Assembly: GCA_027972325.1 (NCBI GenBank)
Contig: JAPMOS010000116.1
Location: forward strand, 62,001-126,000
Length of the DNA stretch: 64,000 nt
Reading direction: 5' to 3'
Source: Paratrimastix pyriformis
Taxonomy: Eukaryota > Preaxostyla > Paratrimastigidae
Shown piece by piece: positions 11,201-32,700 of this stretch. The notes beneath the pieces are model-generated. The model made no database searches. It saw nothing but the letters and a program-made list of their open reading frames with translations, and had not been told where the DNA came from. A program made the position numbers and the translations under genes. Position 1 is the first letter of the stretch; each line of letters opens with the position of its first letter.

Positions 11201-14200
11201 TCAATGATGGAGCAGCCCAGCTTGCTGGCGGCATCGGTGGTGGCCCGCAGGGAGGCCGAGAGCTCAGAGATGGCGAGGGCGTCGTCTCGCTCGGTCTGGT
11301 GGGGATGGGCAGGGGACGAGGATGAGGAAGGGTGGGCCGTCAGAGCCGGGCTTGAGGGCACAGACTTTCTCGAACTCGAGGAGCGACGCCCGGCAGAAGG
11401 CCACCAGCTCGGTGTACCGTGCGATGGCCTTATGCAGCGTGGCCATCTTCAGGTTTCGCTCGGACTGGGTCCGTTGCAGCCGAAGTAACTTGGCTGCGGG
11501 GAGGTGAAAGGTGCATGAAGCCCAGAGGGAGGAATGACGCGCAAACCACAAACGGCGGAGGAATCACCAGACCTTGACGTTGCTCGATCTGGTCGTCGAG
11601 GGCACGCCGCCTCTCGTGCAGCTCAGAAATGCGGCCCTCGACGTCGGCCAGCGAGCGGTAGGCGAGGCCAGAGCGCTCAGCCAATGGCGGGAGGGCACGC
11701 TCGCTCCCATGAGGGTCGGGGAGAGCGATCGGCAGCGAGGGGAAGGCCACCCCGCCACTGTGGGTCGAGAGCACATCGCGGAGGATGCAGGGCTGGGTGC
11801 GCGTCGTCGTCGAGACGGCAGGGTCGGAGGCGCTGCGGACGATCGAGCGCCCCGGGGAGAGGTGCGATGACCGGTTGAGTCCCACCACGTCAGGGAGCTT
11901 GGCAGCGGCGCTGATGGCGGGATCCAGCGGGGCCGCGACGGTGACTGTGGTGGCTGTGCTGGTGGAGTGCGAGGAGATGCTCACCTCGGACGGCACCGTC
12001 GACGAGGAGGCCACCGAAGCCGAGACCGACTCGGGGCTGGTGGGGGCATGCGCTTCCTCTCCACTCCCGCCAGATGAAGGGGCTGCAGGTGTGGGCGGGG
12101 AGGAGGCCGGCAGGGGGTCCCGGGGAGCCCGCTCCTTGCGCTGGCGCAGCTCGCGGAGGGTCTTCAGGATCCGCTTGACCTGCTTGCGGGGCATGCTGGC
12201 CAGGGGCAGGGCTTCCTCGAGGGGGCGCTTGCTGGCGATGACGGCACGCAGGCTTTCAATGGTGATGCCGGGGGGCAGATCCAACTGCGGCAACGGGTCC
12301 CGCGAAGCGCTGCCACAAGACAGCTCTGAGGAGATCGACTCGGTCCGCTCCAACATGGGCGGGGAACAACCGGCCGCGGCCGCGGCCACGGCGGGCGAAA
12401 CGGCGGCTGGGGCCAAGGCTGGCGGGGCAGCGGCGGCTGGGGCAGACAGAGTTGCTGGGACTGGCGCAACGGAGGCTGGGGGAGCGCCGGCTGGCGGAGA
12501 GGCTGGGACTGACGCAACAGCGGCTGGGGTGGACATCGAGGAAAGGGTTGGCATCGGAGGGGCGGAAAAGCCTGCAGCGGAAGGAGTCGGGGGTTGTGGA
12601 ACGATGACTGGAGAAATGCCGACTGTGAGGATTTGAGCTGCGGTGGATGGGGCAGCAGAGGGGGGTTGGAGGGCGGCACCGAGGGAGGTCGCCGCACCAG
12701 GAGGGAGAGGGGGGGGAGCAATGGCAGCCGGGGCATGGGTGGAGACAGGAGAGGGAGGTTCCGCAGCGGAAACGGGTGCGTGCGGAGCGGGGGAGGCAAG
12801 GGCGGGGCGGGGCGGGGTGATGGTTCCGGTCGGTGCCCCCTTACTGGGGATGGGGGCGGTGGGTGCGAGCGACGGAGGAGGGATGCCGGTCGGAGGAAAG
12901 CCAGGCGGCGCGAGCGGAAAGTTCGGCAGCTGGAATCCCTGTTGCTGGAAGGGGACAACGGAGGAAGGGGCAAACGGCAAGTAGCCCCCCTGCTGGGCGG
13001 GGTCGAGCGGGAGGGGCGGGAAACCAGGGGGAGGGGGAGGGATGCCGCCGAGAGCGGGCCAGATCTTGCCCAGCAGTTGCAGCCATTGGTGTGGAGCAGG
13101 CAGGGCGCCCAGATCTAAGGGCGGCAAATATCGAGGAATGGGAGCGAGGTTCGCAGGGAACGGCTGCTGGACAGAGTAAGGCAGCGGCGGGGGAGGGCGG
13201 GGTTGCGGTGGCGGAGGCTGGAGGGGCATGTGGCACGGCGGGGGTCCCCGCGGGGCATAGGCGCCTTCGTCTTCCAGATTCCGCGGGCCGTGGTATCGAG
13301 CAGGCTGGACGGGGGGCCGGAACTGGGGCAGCGGGTCTCGTCGTTTTTTGTGCCTCAACATGCTGGCGATGGAACGCGCGTCAGGCGAAGCTGCGGGATG
13401 GGTGGCGTCAGTCTCACCGCTGGAGAGTTCGCCGTCCTCACGCGCCTCGATGGGCTGCAGGGGCTGCTCAGGAGCGCCGTGGACGGGTTCGGGGGCAAGT
13501 GTCTCGGTCGCAGGCTGTGGCAGCTCGCCGTCCTCGAGCTCCATCGATGCGGGAGCAACGGGAACGGCGACTGGGCCTGAGGTGACGGCAGAACCAACTG
13601 AGTGAGGCATGGGCTGAGAGGGAGCAGAGGTCAGGAGCGGCTCATCAATTGGTCGGCAGAGAGCCGGAGAGAGAGAGGGCGCTGCGATTGGATGGACAGA
13701 GGCAGATGGTTGGGCCGGAGCGGTCGGGGGTGCGGCGGGAGCTTTTTGGGGTGCAACGGGAGCTGTTTGGGGAGCGGCGGCGGCGGCGGTTTGGGGGGCG
13801 GCGGCGGCGGCGGCGTGGGGAGCGGCGGTTTGGGGAGCGGCGGCGGCGGTTTGTAGGGGAGCGGCGGCTTGGGGAGCGGCGGCTTGCGGTGCAGCAGCTT
13901 GTGGTGGCGCGGCAGCTTGTGGTGGCGCGGCAGCTTGTGGTGGCGCGGCAGCTTGTGGTGGCGCGGCAGCTTGTGGTGGCGCGGCAGCTTGTGGTGGCGC
14001 GGCAGCTTGTGGTGGCGCGGCAGCTTGTGGTGCGGCGGCTTGGGGGGGGAAGGAATCGAGTTTGGAAGCTGGAGCAACGACGCCGGCATCACTGTGAGAA
14101 GGCCGACGAACAGAATTTGTAGGGGTCCCCAGGGGAGCAAATGCCGAGGGACACAAAACGGGAAGGCTCACAGAAGGCAAGGGATCCGGCGTCAAAGAGG

Positions 14201-15047
14201 CAAAGACGGAGGGGGTGCTGCCCAAGGAGGCCGGGGTGGGGGCCGAGGCCTCTTCGGGGGACCTTCCCCCTGGCTCGATCCGCTCCTCTTCCTCCCCGTC
14301 ATCGGCCAAGTCGGACACATACAATACGAGACGTTCAGACTTGGCTTTTGGGGGCTTAGCATCAACCACGGGCGGGGGCGTCCCTGCCGCGGCACGCCAT
14401 GTGGTGGAAGTGGGGCGCCCAACGGCTGGAGGAGGGAGTGGTGGCTGTGGGGCTCCAGTCGGAGCAGACGGGCGGGGCGGGGCCGGGGCAACCCATTTCC
14501 ACGGTGAGGGGGAGCTCCGCCCACGGCCCATCGGCGTCGGAGTTGTGCTGGCGTTGGGTAACAGCTTCGTCCCGACGGAGCTGGGCGGCGAGGGGCGTCG
14601 GATCTGGGGTGCTCGCCAAGAGAAGGGGTTTGAGCGAGGGGTTGGCAATGCCCCACCTCGGCGGGGAGCCGAACCGGGGGCCGACGTCGCAGCCGGCGGA
14701 GTTGGTGCGGTGCTCGCGCCTGTCGGCATGCTGGAGCTCGGTCCTATGGCACTCATCGTCATCGTTGTTGTTGTCGTCGCCGTTGTTGTGGCTCCTGTTG
14801 TCGTCGGAGTCTGACTTGCTGTGATCGGGGAAGGCGGAGTGGGGATGGGAACAAAAGTTGGGGGAGTTGCCGAACCTAGCGATGCGGAGGTTTGCGCGGG
14901 GAAAGTGGAGGAGGTCGGATCGGAGACATAATGGTGGTCCCCCGCAGGGCTCGAAAAAACGCTCGGCAGGTGATTTGTGAAGGGAAGACTTTGTTGAGGA
15001 GTAGTGAGCTGAGGGAGAGGCGATACATCAGGGGCAGTGTCCATCAT
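8275..15047 (-). CDS. ZFC3H1: ZFC3H1/Red1-like nuclear exosome targeting protein (zf-C3H1 domain), 2111 residues
   Basis: Six exons, 15047-11573, 11493-11366, 11295-9634, 9517-9048, 8988-8918 and 8804-8275, total 6336 nt, an exact multiple of three. Near the C-terminus the sequence passes through YVSPLLMVRSY, SLTFANKIDPDAFLC and RFELHGACNNAKCRAQHL. This is the putative zinc-finger (zf-C3H1) signature of metazoan ZFC3H1 and fission yeast Red1, with Cys-Cys-Cys-His in C-x7-C-x4-C-x3-H spacing. Those proteins bridge RNA-binding factors to the exosome and the Mtr4 helicase in the nucleus. The rest is disordered: a Pro/Ala-rich N-terminus with a six-residue PQAAAP repeat, an RRDPLPQ motif, a predicted coiled coil (VEGRISELHERRRALDDQIE) continuing into exon 2, and an SR-dipeptide domain (HPQRRRSRSRSRS) mid-protein. 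Introns start GTCTGG, GTCTGT, GTCTGT, GTTCGT and GTCCCT. The start is the first Met of the long first exon; an upstream non-coding exon cannot be excluded. Confidence 0.85.
13880..14036. repeat. 18-bp coding minisatellite (PQAAAP repeat)
   Basis: About eight tandem copies of an 18-bp unit (GGTGGCGCGGCAGCTTGT on the plus strand) lie in exon 1 of the ZFC3H1-like gene. They encode Pro-Gln-Ala-Ala-Ala-Pro on the minus strand. The copies are almost identical, so length polymorphism is likely. Confidence 0.9.
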
Positions 15048-25072
<10,025 letters not shown>

Positions 25073-25103
25073 ATCTGCTAGCCCCAAGCTGGCGGATCAG
25101 GTG

Positions 25104-25775
25104 TTAGAAGAAGATCGGGTGGATGGTCTCCCGGGAAATGGGCGAGCGACACGCGGGGCACTTGCTGTTCATATCAGCGCAACGGACGAGGCACTGGAAA
25201 CAAAAAACATGGCCTCCAAACCAAGTCAGAGCCGGAAGATGTGTTCCACAGACCGCAAGTGGCGCACGCTGGAGAGGAAAGAGGCTCGAAACAGACTCCA
25301 CATGAAGCCATCTTTTTCAGCTTGTTCAAGATGGCCTCGTTCTCGGCTGAGGTCCCGTGGCCCTCGGGAAGCACTTCGGTAATCTCTTGGACAGCACGAG
25401 GGACAGCATGATATGCTTCGAGGACAGCAAGCAGGCCACGCCCAGGGGCCACATGGGGCACATACTCCGGCGGTCGAGCTACTCGCATTATTTCATGGCG
25501 CAAGATTTCATCGTTGATGCGCTCAAACTGGGGATACGGTCAGTGTTGTGTCAATGAACAAATAGACCCAGTCATTCGCAGTAGGAAGCTAAAAACAAGA
25601 CAGATGAGTGGATTAGCTGGGCAGGATTCAGAACTCGCTCTCCAGTAATCGTGCACTCAGTGGTCTCATCTGGATCAAGGTCGATCGGGGTGTTCTGACC
25701 GGCTGTTTGCCCAATGATCTCAAGATCGTCCTCGTCTTCTTGGTTGGGCCGATTTGAGGCGTCCGTCGCGGGCAA
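25104..25775 (-). CDS. Small C3HC4 RING-finger protein with possible SUMO-interacting motifs
   Basis: Likely a RING-type E3 ubiquitin ligase. Three exons, 25775-25602, 25527-25254 and 25213-25104, give 558 nt (185 residues). The C-terminal RING reads CGVC, CATCGHVFCFQCLVRC, CPACRSPI, with the Cys/His ligands in C3HC4 order. The spliced junction TTGCG/GCCATG (donor GTCTGT, 40-bp intron) completes the GH of the RING. The acidic N-terminus has DDLEIIGQ and TPIDLDPDE, which resemble SUMO-interacting motifs, so a SUMO-targeted ligase of the RNF4/Slx8 kind is a possible inference. The first codon of the open frame is TTG; no in-frame ATG precedes the upstream stop at 25790-25788. The real start is therefore either non-AUG or in an unseen upstream exon that would overlap the divergent NLR gene. 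Confidence 0.78.
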
Positions 25776-25796
25776 GATCCAAGTGCTCTATCCCCT

Positions 25797-28700
25797 ATGA
25801 CCTCCCCTCATTCCATCTTCTCCAAGAGTCCCACTAGCGCTATTCGGAGTCCCGCTCCATGGCCAATGCGCAGCCCAGTACCGTGGCCCGCGAGGAGCCC
25901 TGTCCCGACTCCCCAGGCGTACCAGTACAATGCACCAATAGAGTTTGAGGAGAACCGCGAACATGAATTTAAAGCAGTACAAATTACAAAAAAGCTTTCT
26001 GAGATGGTCGTCCATTTGGCAAGTGAATACATGAACGGTTTGCAGGCTTTCTTCTTACAAGTTTTTCATCTTTTCCAGCTTTCCTGAACACACGCGGAGG
26101 GACGATTTATTTTGGCGTTGAAGACAACGGAATAATCAAGGGGATTCGTGTAGATCGGAAAATGAGGGACACTCTCCGTCTCGGCATCGATTCAGCCGTT
26201 AATCTCTACCGCCCGCAAGTCGATCCTTCTCTCTACACGGTGACCTTCGTTCCAGTTGTCGGTGGTCCATTCGAAGACCTTGCTGTCCTGCAGATTTCTG
26301 TACAGAAAGGCCGAAGTCCGGTCTACTTTACAAAACCCGATCGATTCTCTGCCTACCTGCGGCGCGATGGTGGGAACATACGGTTGGTCTCCCGGCCGTC
26401 CCATTTTCACACCTGCGCACCCACTGACATGCATGTGCACGAACCACGTCCCTCCCAACCACCCGCTTCCTCACCCACTCTTCCCCATTATTCCAACCCC
26501 CCCCCCCCCCCCCCCCCACGCACACCCTCCACTCTCCCCTTCTGCTTCCCTCTCCACCGACCCCTTGGTCACGTACTCTCCCATCTCGCTCCCCACAGAA
26601 TGTCCCCCGAAGTGATCGAGCAACGCATCAAATTCGGAAACACCACCCCGGAGATCGACCCGCTGCTGGGCATCCCTTCTTTGGTGCCGCCACTCTCTCC
26701 GATGCCCCTGGGCGAGGCCCCGGGATCGTGTGGGCCGAGTCCGATGGGCCCCCCGCCGCCCCCAGCTATTGCCATATCGCCCTCGGGCGCGTCTCCGTTT
26801 TCGGCATCGTCCGAGCAAGCCCCTGGTTCTGCACGATCCCGCCCCCCGTCACCAATGCGGACTGCCTCTATTCCCATCCCCACCATTTCTAATCTCCGCG
26901 GAGGCACGGGCATCTCGCGGATGGATGGGCACTCTCCCCTCGACCCGTCGCCGCTTTTTGGAGTCTCGCCCACACAGTCGGCCCGCATCCCCCCTCCTGC
27001 GCTCCCACGTGCTTTTATCGGTCGGGAGCGCGAACTCGAGCAAATCATGCGCTTTGTCACGGAATCCACGGAGCCGTGCAAGGTCTCCTCTTCGCCCTGC
27101 CGCCCCGTCGCACCCCTCTTCTCCAGGTGATTTCGCTGTTCGGTATGCCCTGCTGTGGCAAGTCAGCCCTCGCCCACCGACTCGTCCGAGATCTGACGGT
27201 GCAAGGATGGGACCATACGCTCTTCCAGGATCTGAAGGGCATCCTCACCAAGAAAGTCGAGGTCTGGCACGAGGAAGTCCGAGTGATAGCTGGCGGGCTG
27301 CGGTTCCTTTTTCTTGTTTCTTCCTGACTCACCACCTCTTTGCAATTCCAGCCTCTTGAAGCGATGCAAGCAATGATCCTCTCAGCGATGCCCTCGGTAC
27401 AGCTCCCTGACAACCCATCTTTGGTCAAGGGCCTCTACCAGGGCATCTTCCAGGCCAAACGGACCGTGCTCTTGCTCGAGAACTGCTCCACACAGGAGCA
27501 GGTGGCCGAGCTGCTGCCACTCTTTTCCGAGTGCATCGTCCTGGTGACCTCGCGTCGGCATCTGGCGCTGACCCTGACCGTGGAGACGCTCGAGATGCGG
27601 CTGGGGCCCCTCGACTCACAGGACGCTGCCGAGTTGCTCATGACACTGGCTCCTTCTGCCGACCCGGCCAGCATTCCTGCTCTGGTCGAGGCGCTCGGCT
27701 ATCTTCCCAACGCTATCACTCAGGCGGCGAGGTCATTGTCCCGAACGCCTCCATTGCACTGACCTGTTGTCCGCACACACCTTGGACACGCATATCGCTT
27801 GGTCATTCCTTAGGATCACCGTCCTGCGCCGCCTGACACCTGCGCTGCTTCTGTCGAAGCTTACAGACGAGCACCCACCTGTCGAGTTGTTACGAGAGCT
27901 CGTTATGCCTGAGTATGGTCTGTGAGGTGCTTGACCTCTGCGGGAGACTCGGTCACTCTGCAGGCCCCGCCGACTATAACGAGGCCCATTTTGTGGCACT
28001 TTCCGTCTTCGGGGGGTCCTTCTCCATCGCGGCGGCGGCTCACGTGCTCCAGTTGGCTCCCGATGAAACTGTTTTTGCTCTCGGCGAACTCGTCGAATCG
28101 AGGTTTGATGATAGCTTCCCCGTGTTCTGATCACCCTTCCTCCCAGCCTTCTCCAATATGACGAAACTCTGAAACGCTATGTTTGCAACGACTTGCTGCG
28201 GTCTGCACTGATGCTCGAATGCGCTCTTCCATTTCTTCTTTAGATTGTATACCCGTCGTGCCAATGAGGTCTGCGGTTGGCACGGCTGGCGCTTCTATGC
28301 CGCTGATTTGCCCGTCGTAGGAGAAATTGACAGAGCCTGAACTGCGGCTTTGCGAATTCTGTGCTGACCGGATCCATGAACTGACTGCAGTCAGGTCTGG
28401 TGCGCCCTCGTCCGTGGCTGACGGTCCGCTCCGCCCTAGGATGGAACGACGCCTGGACGAGCTCCTCCAGGTCTTTTGGTTGGCCTGCTTTTTCATGAGC
28501 GTCTTCGTTTTTAGGACACACACAACTTTTGTCGTTGCTTCCGCATCCTCCGAGGATTCGGATACAGTCCCCAGCCTCCACAATCAGGGCCGGCCCTCCT
28601 CTTTCTCTTGACGAGGATCAACACGGATCTGCAAGGATCGGGGCTGATTGCCAATTTCCCAGTCGAGCTCATGCGCGAGTGGGAACAACTCGACGTCCTC

Positions 28701-29024
28701 CTTGGAACCCGAATCCCATCAAAGAAGGCCACCGGTGCGGGCTTGTTGACCCCCGACTCGGATTTGACCTCCGCCCCGTTGCCTCTCGCGGAAACCCGTC
28801 GCGCCCCGAAGAAGAAACACGGCACGGCATACTTCCAAGTGAAGGTCAGTCCGACAGATGAAGCTGGGGACGGGCCGACTCGTGGCTCGGATGAGACCCA
28901 GACACCCAGGCCACCACCAGCCTTCTCGACGCCCGAGGCCCCACCACCAACCGAGACAACCCCCACCGCCGCATCCGAAGATCCCACTGATCCGCCCATT
29001 TCCGTCCATCCAGCGTTACTCTAA
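25797..29024 (+). CDS. Schlafen-AlbA_2 / NB-ARC STAND NTPase fusion (NLR-like protein)
   Basis: Twelve exons (25797-26037, 26079-26382, 26599-27082, 27127-27276, 27352-27731, 27814-27917, 27964-28102, 28147-28200, 28244-28268, 28321-28394, 28440-28470, 28515-29024) total 2496 nt (831 residues), every junction in frame. After a Pro/Ser-rich start, residues about 45-180 form a Schlafen core/AlbA_2 domain: ENREHEFK (E52, E57), NAFLNTRGGTIYFGVEDNG (E95/D96), GIRVDRK, YRPQVDPSLYTVTFVPV, YLRRDGG. These match the carboxylates known to form the tRNase site in SLFN11/SLFN13. A Pro/Ser linker follows, then GRERELEQI and an NB-ARC module: Walker A GMPCCGKS (349-356), Walker B-like RTVLLLEN (430-437), LVTSRRHL, LGPLDSQDAAELL, ALGYLPNAI, winged-helix SLLQYDETLKRYVCNDLLR with CND where MHD is usual. 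The C-terminal 200 residues are helical and then Pro-rich; no repeat sensor domain was recognised. Inference: a signal-gated ribonuclease of immune or stress type. Confidence 0.88.
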
Positions 29025-29700
29025 AGAACTCGTCGCATGTACCCAAAACAAGCATTGAGGCACGCTCATTTTTTGCGCGGGCGAGTCGACTTGCAAATTG
29101 TTTTCGTCCTTCTGCTCAAGAAAAGATCCCCCATTTTATTGCAGAAAACGATCCCCATTTTATTTTCGCGCCCTATTTTCGCGCGCTTCGCGCGCTTGGG
29201 CAAAGAACCAAGCTTATTCAACACTTTCAGTTGGGTTGTTTTCTCCAAGATCCCTCGTTTTGAGACCTCTGCTTTTGAGCGAGCGGCCGGGAGGAGGGGA
29301 GGGAGGGGAGGGGAGGGGGGGGGGAGGGAAGGGGAGGGGGAGGGAGGAGGGGGAGGGAGGGGAGGGGAGGGAGGGGAGGGAGGGAGGGAGGAGGAGGGAG
29401 GGGAGGGAGGGAGGGAGGGTTTGACGCCGCTTACAATGGGAATGCGTTTTAGAAAAGCAGTGCGTATGGTATGATCGATACCACCATGACCGTTGTCAAC
29501 TCGATGAGCAGGCAGCATTGATGATGCTGTCCTGCGGAAATTCGGCAAGGTAGAAGCAGAGATAGTCCTATTATTGTTTGGTGTCTCTCACGGTCCGCTC
29601 TGCCGATTGTGGCAAAGCAAACATGCTCGTGACCACCCCTGGGTTATTCCCCTGGTGTACTGTACAGAAATATCACCTTTGACTGGATTTGTGGATGCGG
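29025..29700. other. Intergenic region with a GGGAGG array
   Basis: No gene supported. It contains the G-rich array at 29284-29420. A minus-strand ORF (29935-29588, starting MVEWDLSAGEWENILALF) overlaps the start of the next gene and could be an alternative coding reading, but has no recognised domain. Confidence 0.4.
29284..29420. repeat. (GGGAGG)n-like G-rich array, G-quadruplex potential
   Basis: About 135 bp of G2-8 runs separated by single A residues on the plus strand, with many possible G-quadruplex registers, directly between the NLR-like gene and the next gene. Confidence 0.9.
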
Positions 29701-32700
29701 AATGAGCTCCTCGCCGGCTTCTCAGGCAAAGGTCGGACATTTCCGAAACACTCTCCGTATTGTGTCTCTTCTCTCGAAGTCGCCAATCAATAATTTCAGG
29801 GTTGAGATCGGCCAAAAAAAACTGTGCTACTTTTTCTTGATCGAAGATCGGAGCCGGGAGCAGTTGTGTCGTCTTTTGCTTGAAAAGAGCGAGGATATTC
29901 TCCCATTCTCCGGCACTCAGGTCCCATTCCACCATACTACTTCATCTTCATTTTCCCTGCAGATTCCTTTCATCCCTTCCACAATGTGCGGTCTCTCTTC
30001 TCTCTTGAGATCATATACGGCACTTCAAATTTCCTTGCAATGGCTGCAATTTCGGGATTTTGTTGCGTGCCACCGAAAACGCAAAATGGGTCTGGGCGAA
30101 AACGGCCTTGTTGCCTCCCTTGGCATTCTGCAACTCGGAAAGTGGACCTTTCGCCCGTCTGTTTTTTCTTCTCTCCTCTGGTATTGAAACAATTTGTATA
30201 ATGAAGGAACATGGACCTCCCAAAATCTGCACCCGGAGAAGGGGCTGCACTTCGGCCCGACCTTCTCGTTGGAGATGGCCTGTTCTGGAATATCGTGGTG
30301 GAGTTCGAGTGTGCCAACCATGGTCACAGTCTCCCCTCCTTGGCCCGGAAACTTCTCCGCCTTGCCTCCACCAATTACTCGGCTTTCCTCGAGAATGCCC
30401 CTGCACCTGCACCTGCACCTGCACCTGCACCTGCACCTGCACCTGCACCTGCACCTGCACCTGCACCTGCACCTGCACCTGCACCTGCACCTGCACCTGC
30501 ACCTGCACCTGCACCTGCACCTGCACCTGCACCTGCACCTGCACCTGCACCTGCACCTGCACCTGCACCTGCACCTTCTGCATCGGCAACAGCAGCCTCT
30601 GTGGTATCAGGATTCGCCCCCCCTCCTGGTCCGGTTTCCATTCATTTCCGCTTCGCTCACCCTCGCGCCGAGCAGTGGGCAGCGGCTGGGCACTGCGGTT
30701 GCTCTCGGCGACACGCGGCGATGATGCGATTGGTTGGTACTGTCGCCAACTTGACGGCCTCTCCCCGTCCGCACTGGTGCGCGTTTCCTACCACTTCCTG
30801 CGGTATCTGCAATATGCGGCCGTTCCCAACGCCCCGTCGGATTCTCTTCAGCCGTTCGTGGAGGCCTTGGCGAACCCGTCTGGTTTGTGATGGGGGGTTG
30901 CGATCCTGTCCTTCCATCTTTCTACACTGTCTGCATCCGCACAACAGTGGCGGACTTGCGCAGGTTTGCCCAGGAACTGCGGACTTTGGTGGTGGATTTG
31001 CAATTGCCACCCGAGCTGGAGGTGGGCCCGAACTGGTTCTTTCGACAAACTTTCATCAGTGGTGGGTCCCTCCACCACTTGCGTGACTTTTTGAAGGCAT
31101 ACAAGGGTCTGTCTGGCTGGGGGTGGATGGAGCTGGGGTTTCCGCTGCTTATCGATAATGTACGTATTTGCAGCCATATTCCGCCGCCGAGCCCATGTGC
31201 CCTGGAAAGAAAATGAGAGACCGAATTCACCCAAACTACCTCCTCCCCCCAGGCGGCGCGCTGCTCTGCTCGGACGGTACTCCCGCTTGGCGCGATCCAT
31301 GCGAAAAGGAGGCCCTCGCTCGGTTCTTTTCCACTTTCACTGGGATTGTCGATGCAGCCGCCCACCTGCTTGATGTCGCAGCATCGAAGCAACCCACACC
31401 ATCCGACATCATTCTCTCATCGACCACACCCAGCTTCCCCTCTGTCCGCACGCGCGTGCCCATCCCCAGCGCGCTGTACCCGGCAGCCCCTCTTGAGACC
31501 ATGAATTATGCACCGTCCTTCCCGTCCCGGACTCAAGATCCCGACTGGTCTGCGGACTTGGCCCCCGGTTCGGTCGATCTGCAGTATCTGGAGGGCATCA
31601 CCCTGGAGCTTTTGGAGGCCTTTCTCGTCCCTCCCTCGCCTCCCATGCCCCTGTCCCTGCGTTATAAGGGTACGGCCGAGGAGCGCACCCTGGCGGCCGT
31701 GTCTGGGGTTCCCATCAGCCCGAGCAATCGCCCGCGGACTCCATCCCTCACGTCCCCCCTGCCACCTCGACCCCCGCCGGGCCCCCTCGCGTCTCCCCCA
31801 ACACGGGGTTCTCTCATGTCCCCCCCGCTATCTCGACCCCCGCTTAGCCAAATGCTCCCTCTGGCCCCGCTGGCCATGATCATTGACCTCAATGCCGAGA
31901 GCCAACCCACTGACGACCAGGACAACGTTATCTTGGTTCGCCTGGTCCAAGACCCCACCACCGGGATTGTGCACTTGGCCCGCGTGCGGCAGTTCAACCT
32001 GCTGCGCCGTGTGGAGTTTCTCTTCTTCCTGGTGCATTACTGGGTCATCGCCGCGGGCCGCCTCATGCCCGCACTCGCTCCGGATGGTGACAACGCTGCT
32101 TCGCCTTCGCTGTCCCGGCGCAGTTCTGATCGGCACAGTTTCGACCCCGGCTCGGGTCGCAGTCGCAGTTCGGACCCCGGCTCGGGGCACAGTTCGGACC
32201 CCGGCTCGGGGCGCAGTCCTGACCCAATGGGCCGTCAAGGCGTCTTACCCTGCAAACGACCAGGTTCGTCTTTCTGGGATCCCGCTTCGTTTTAGTCGAT
32301 TTGCCCCATTCGCGACAGCGTCCCCCGAGAAACCTGCTGAGGCTTTGCCTCCTTCGGAAGAGGTGCTCGCCCCCCTCTGTGCCGGCCCGACCGGTGCAGC
32401 CGCCCAGCGCATTGCCGATGCTGTGGCCATGCTGAGACGCAAACTGCCTCCCCAATCCGTCCTCGCCTCCGCCTCCCACGAGGTGCTCGCTCGCCTGTGG
32501 TCCGTCCACCCCCCTCCCCACTCTTTGCAAATCGGCCTTTGCCCCACGCCATTTCGTCACGTATCCGGCCGCTGTCTGATCTGCACCCTTTGCCTATCTT
32601 TTCTGCTCAGTGCAATTGTTCTGGCGAAACAGCAATCGGATGACCACGGCTCGCAGGTGGAGGCCGAGTTCTTGGGGACTCTGGGCTGGGAGGCCTTCTG

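Noticed and set aside
11430-15047. Large plus-strand ORFs opposite the ZFC3H1-like gene (for example at 11785-12636)
   Set aside because: Antisense shadows of GC-rich coding DNA; the minus-strand exons splice to an exact frame with a conserved domain.
29588-29935. Minus-strand gene starting MVEWDLSAGEWENIL
   Set aside because: Open for 115 codons but without domain; it overlaps plus-strand exon-like sequence. Left undecided and not listed as a gene.
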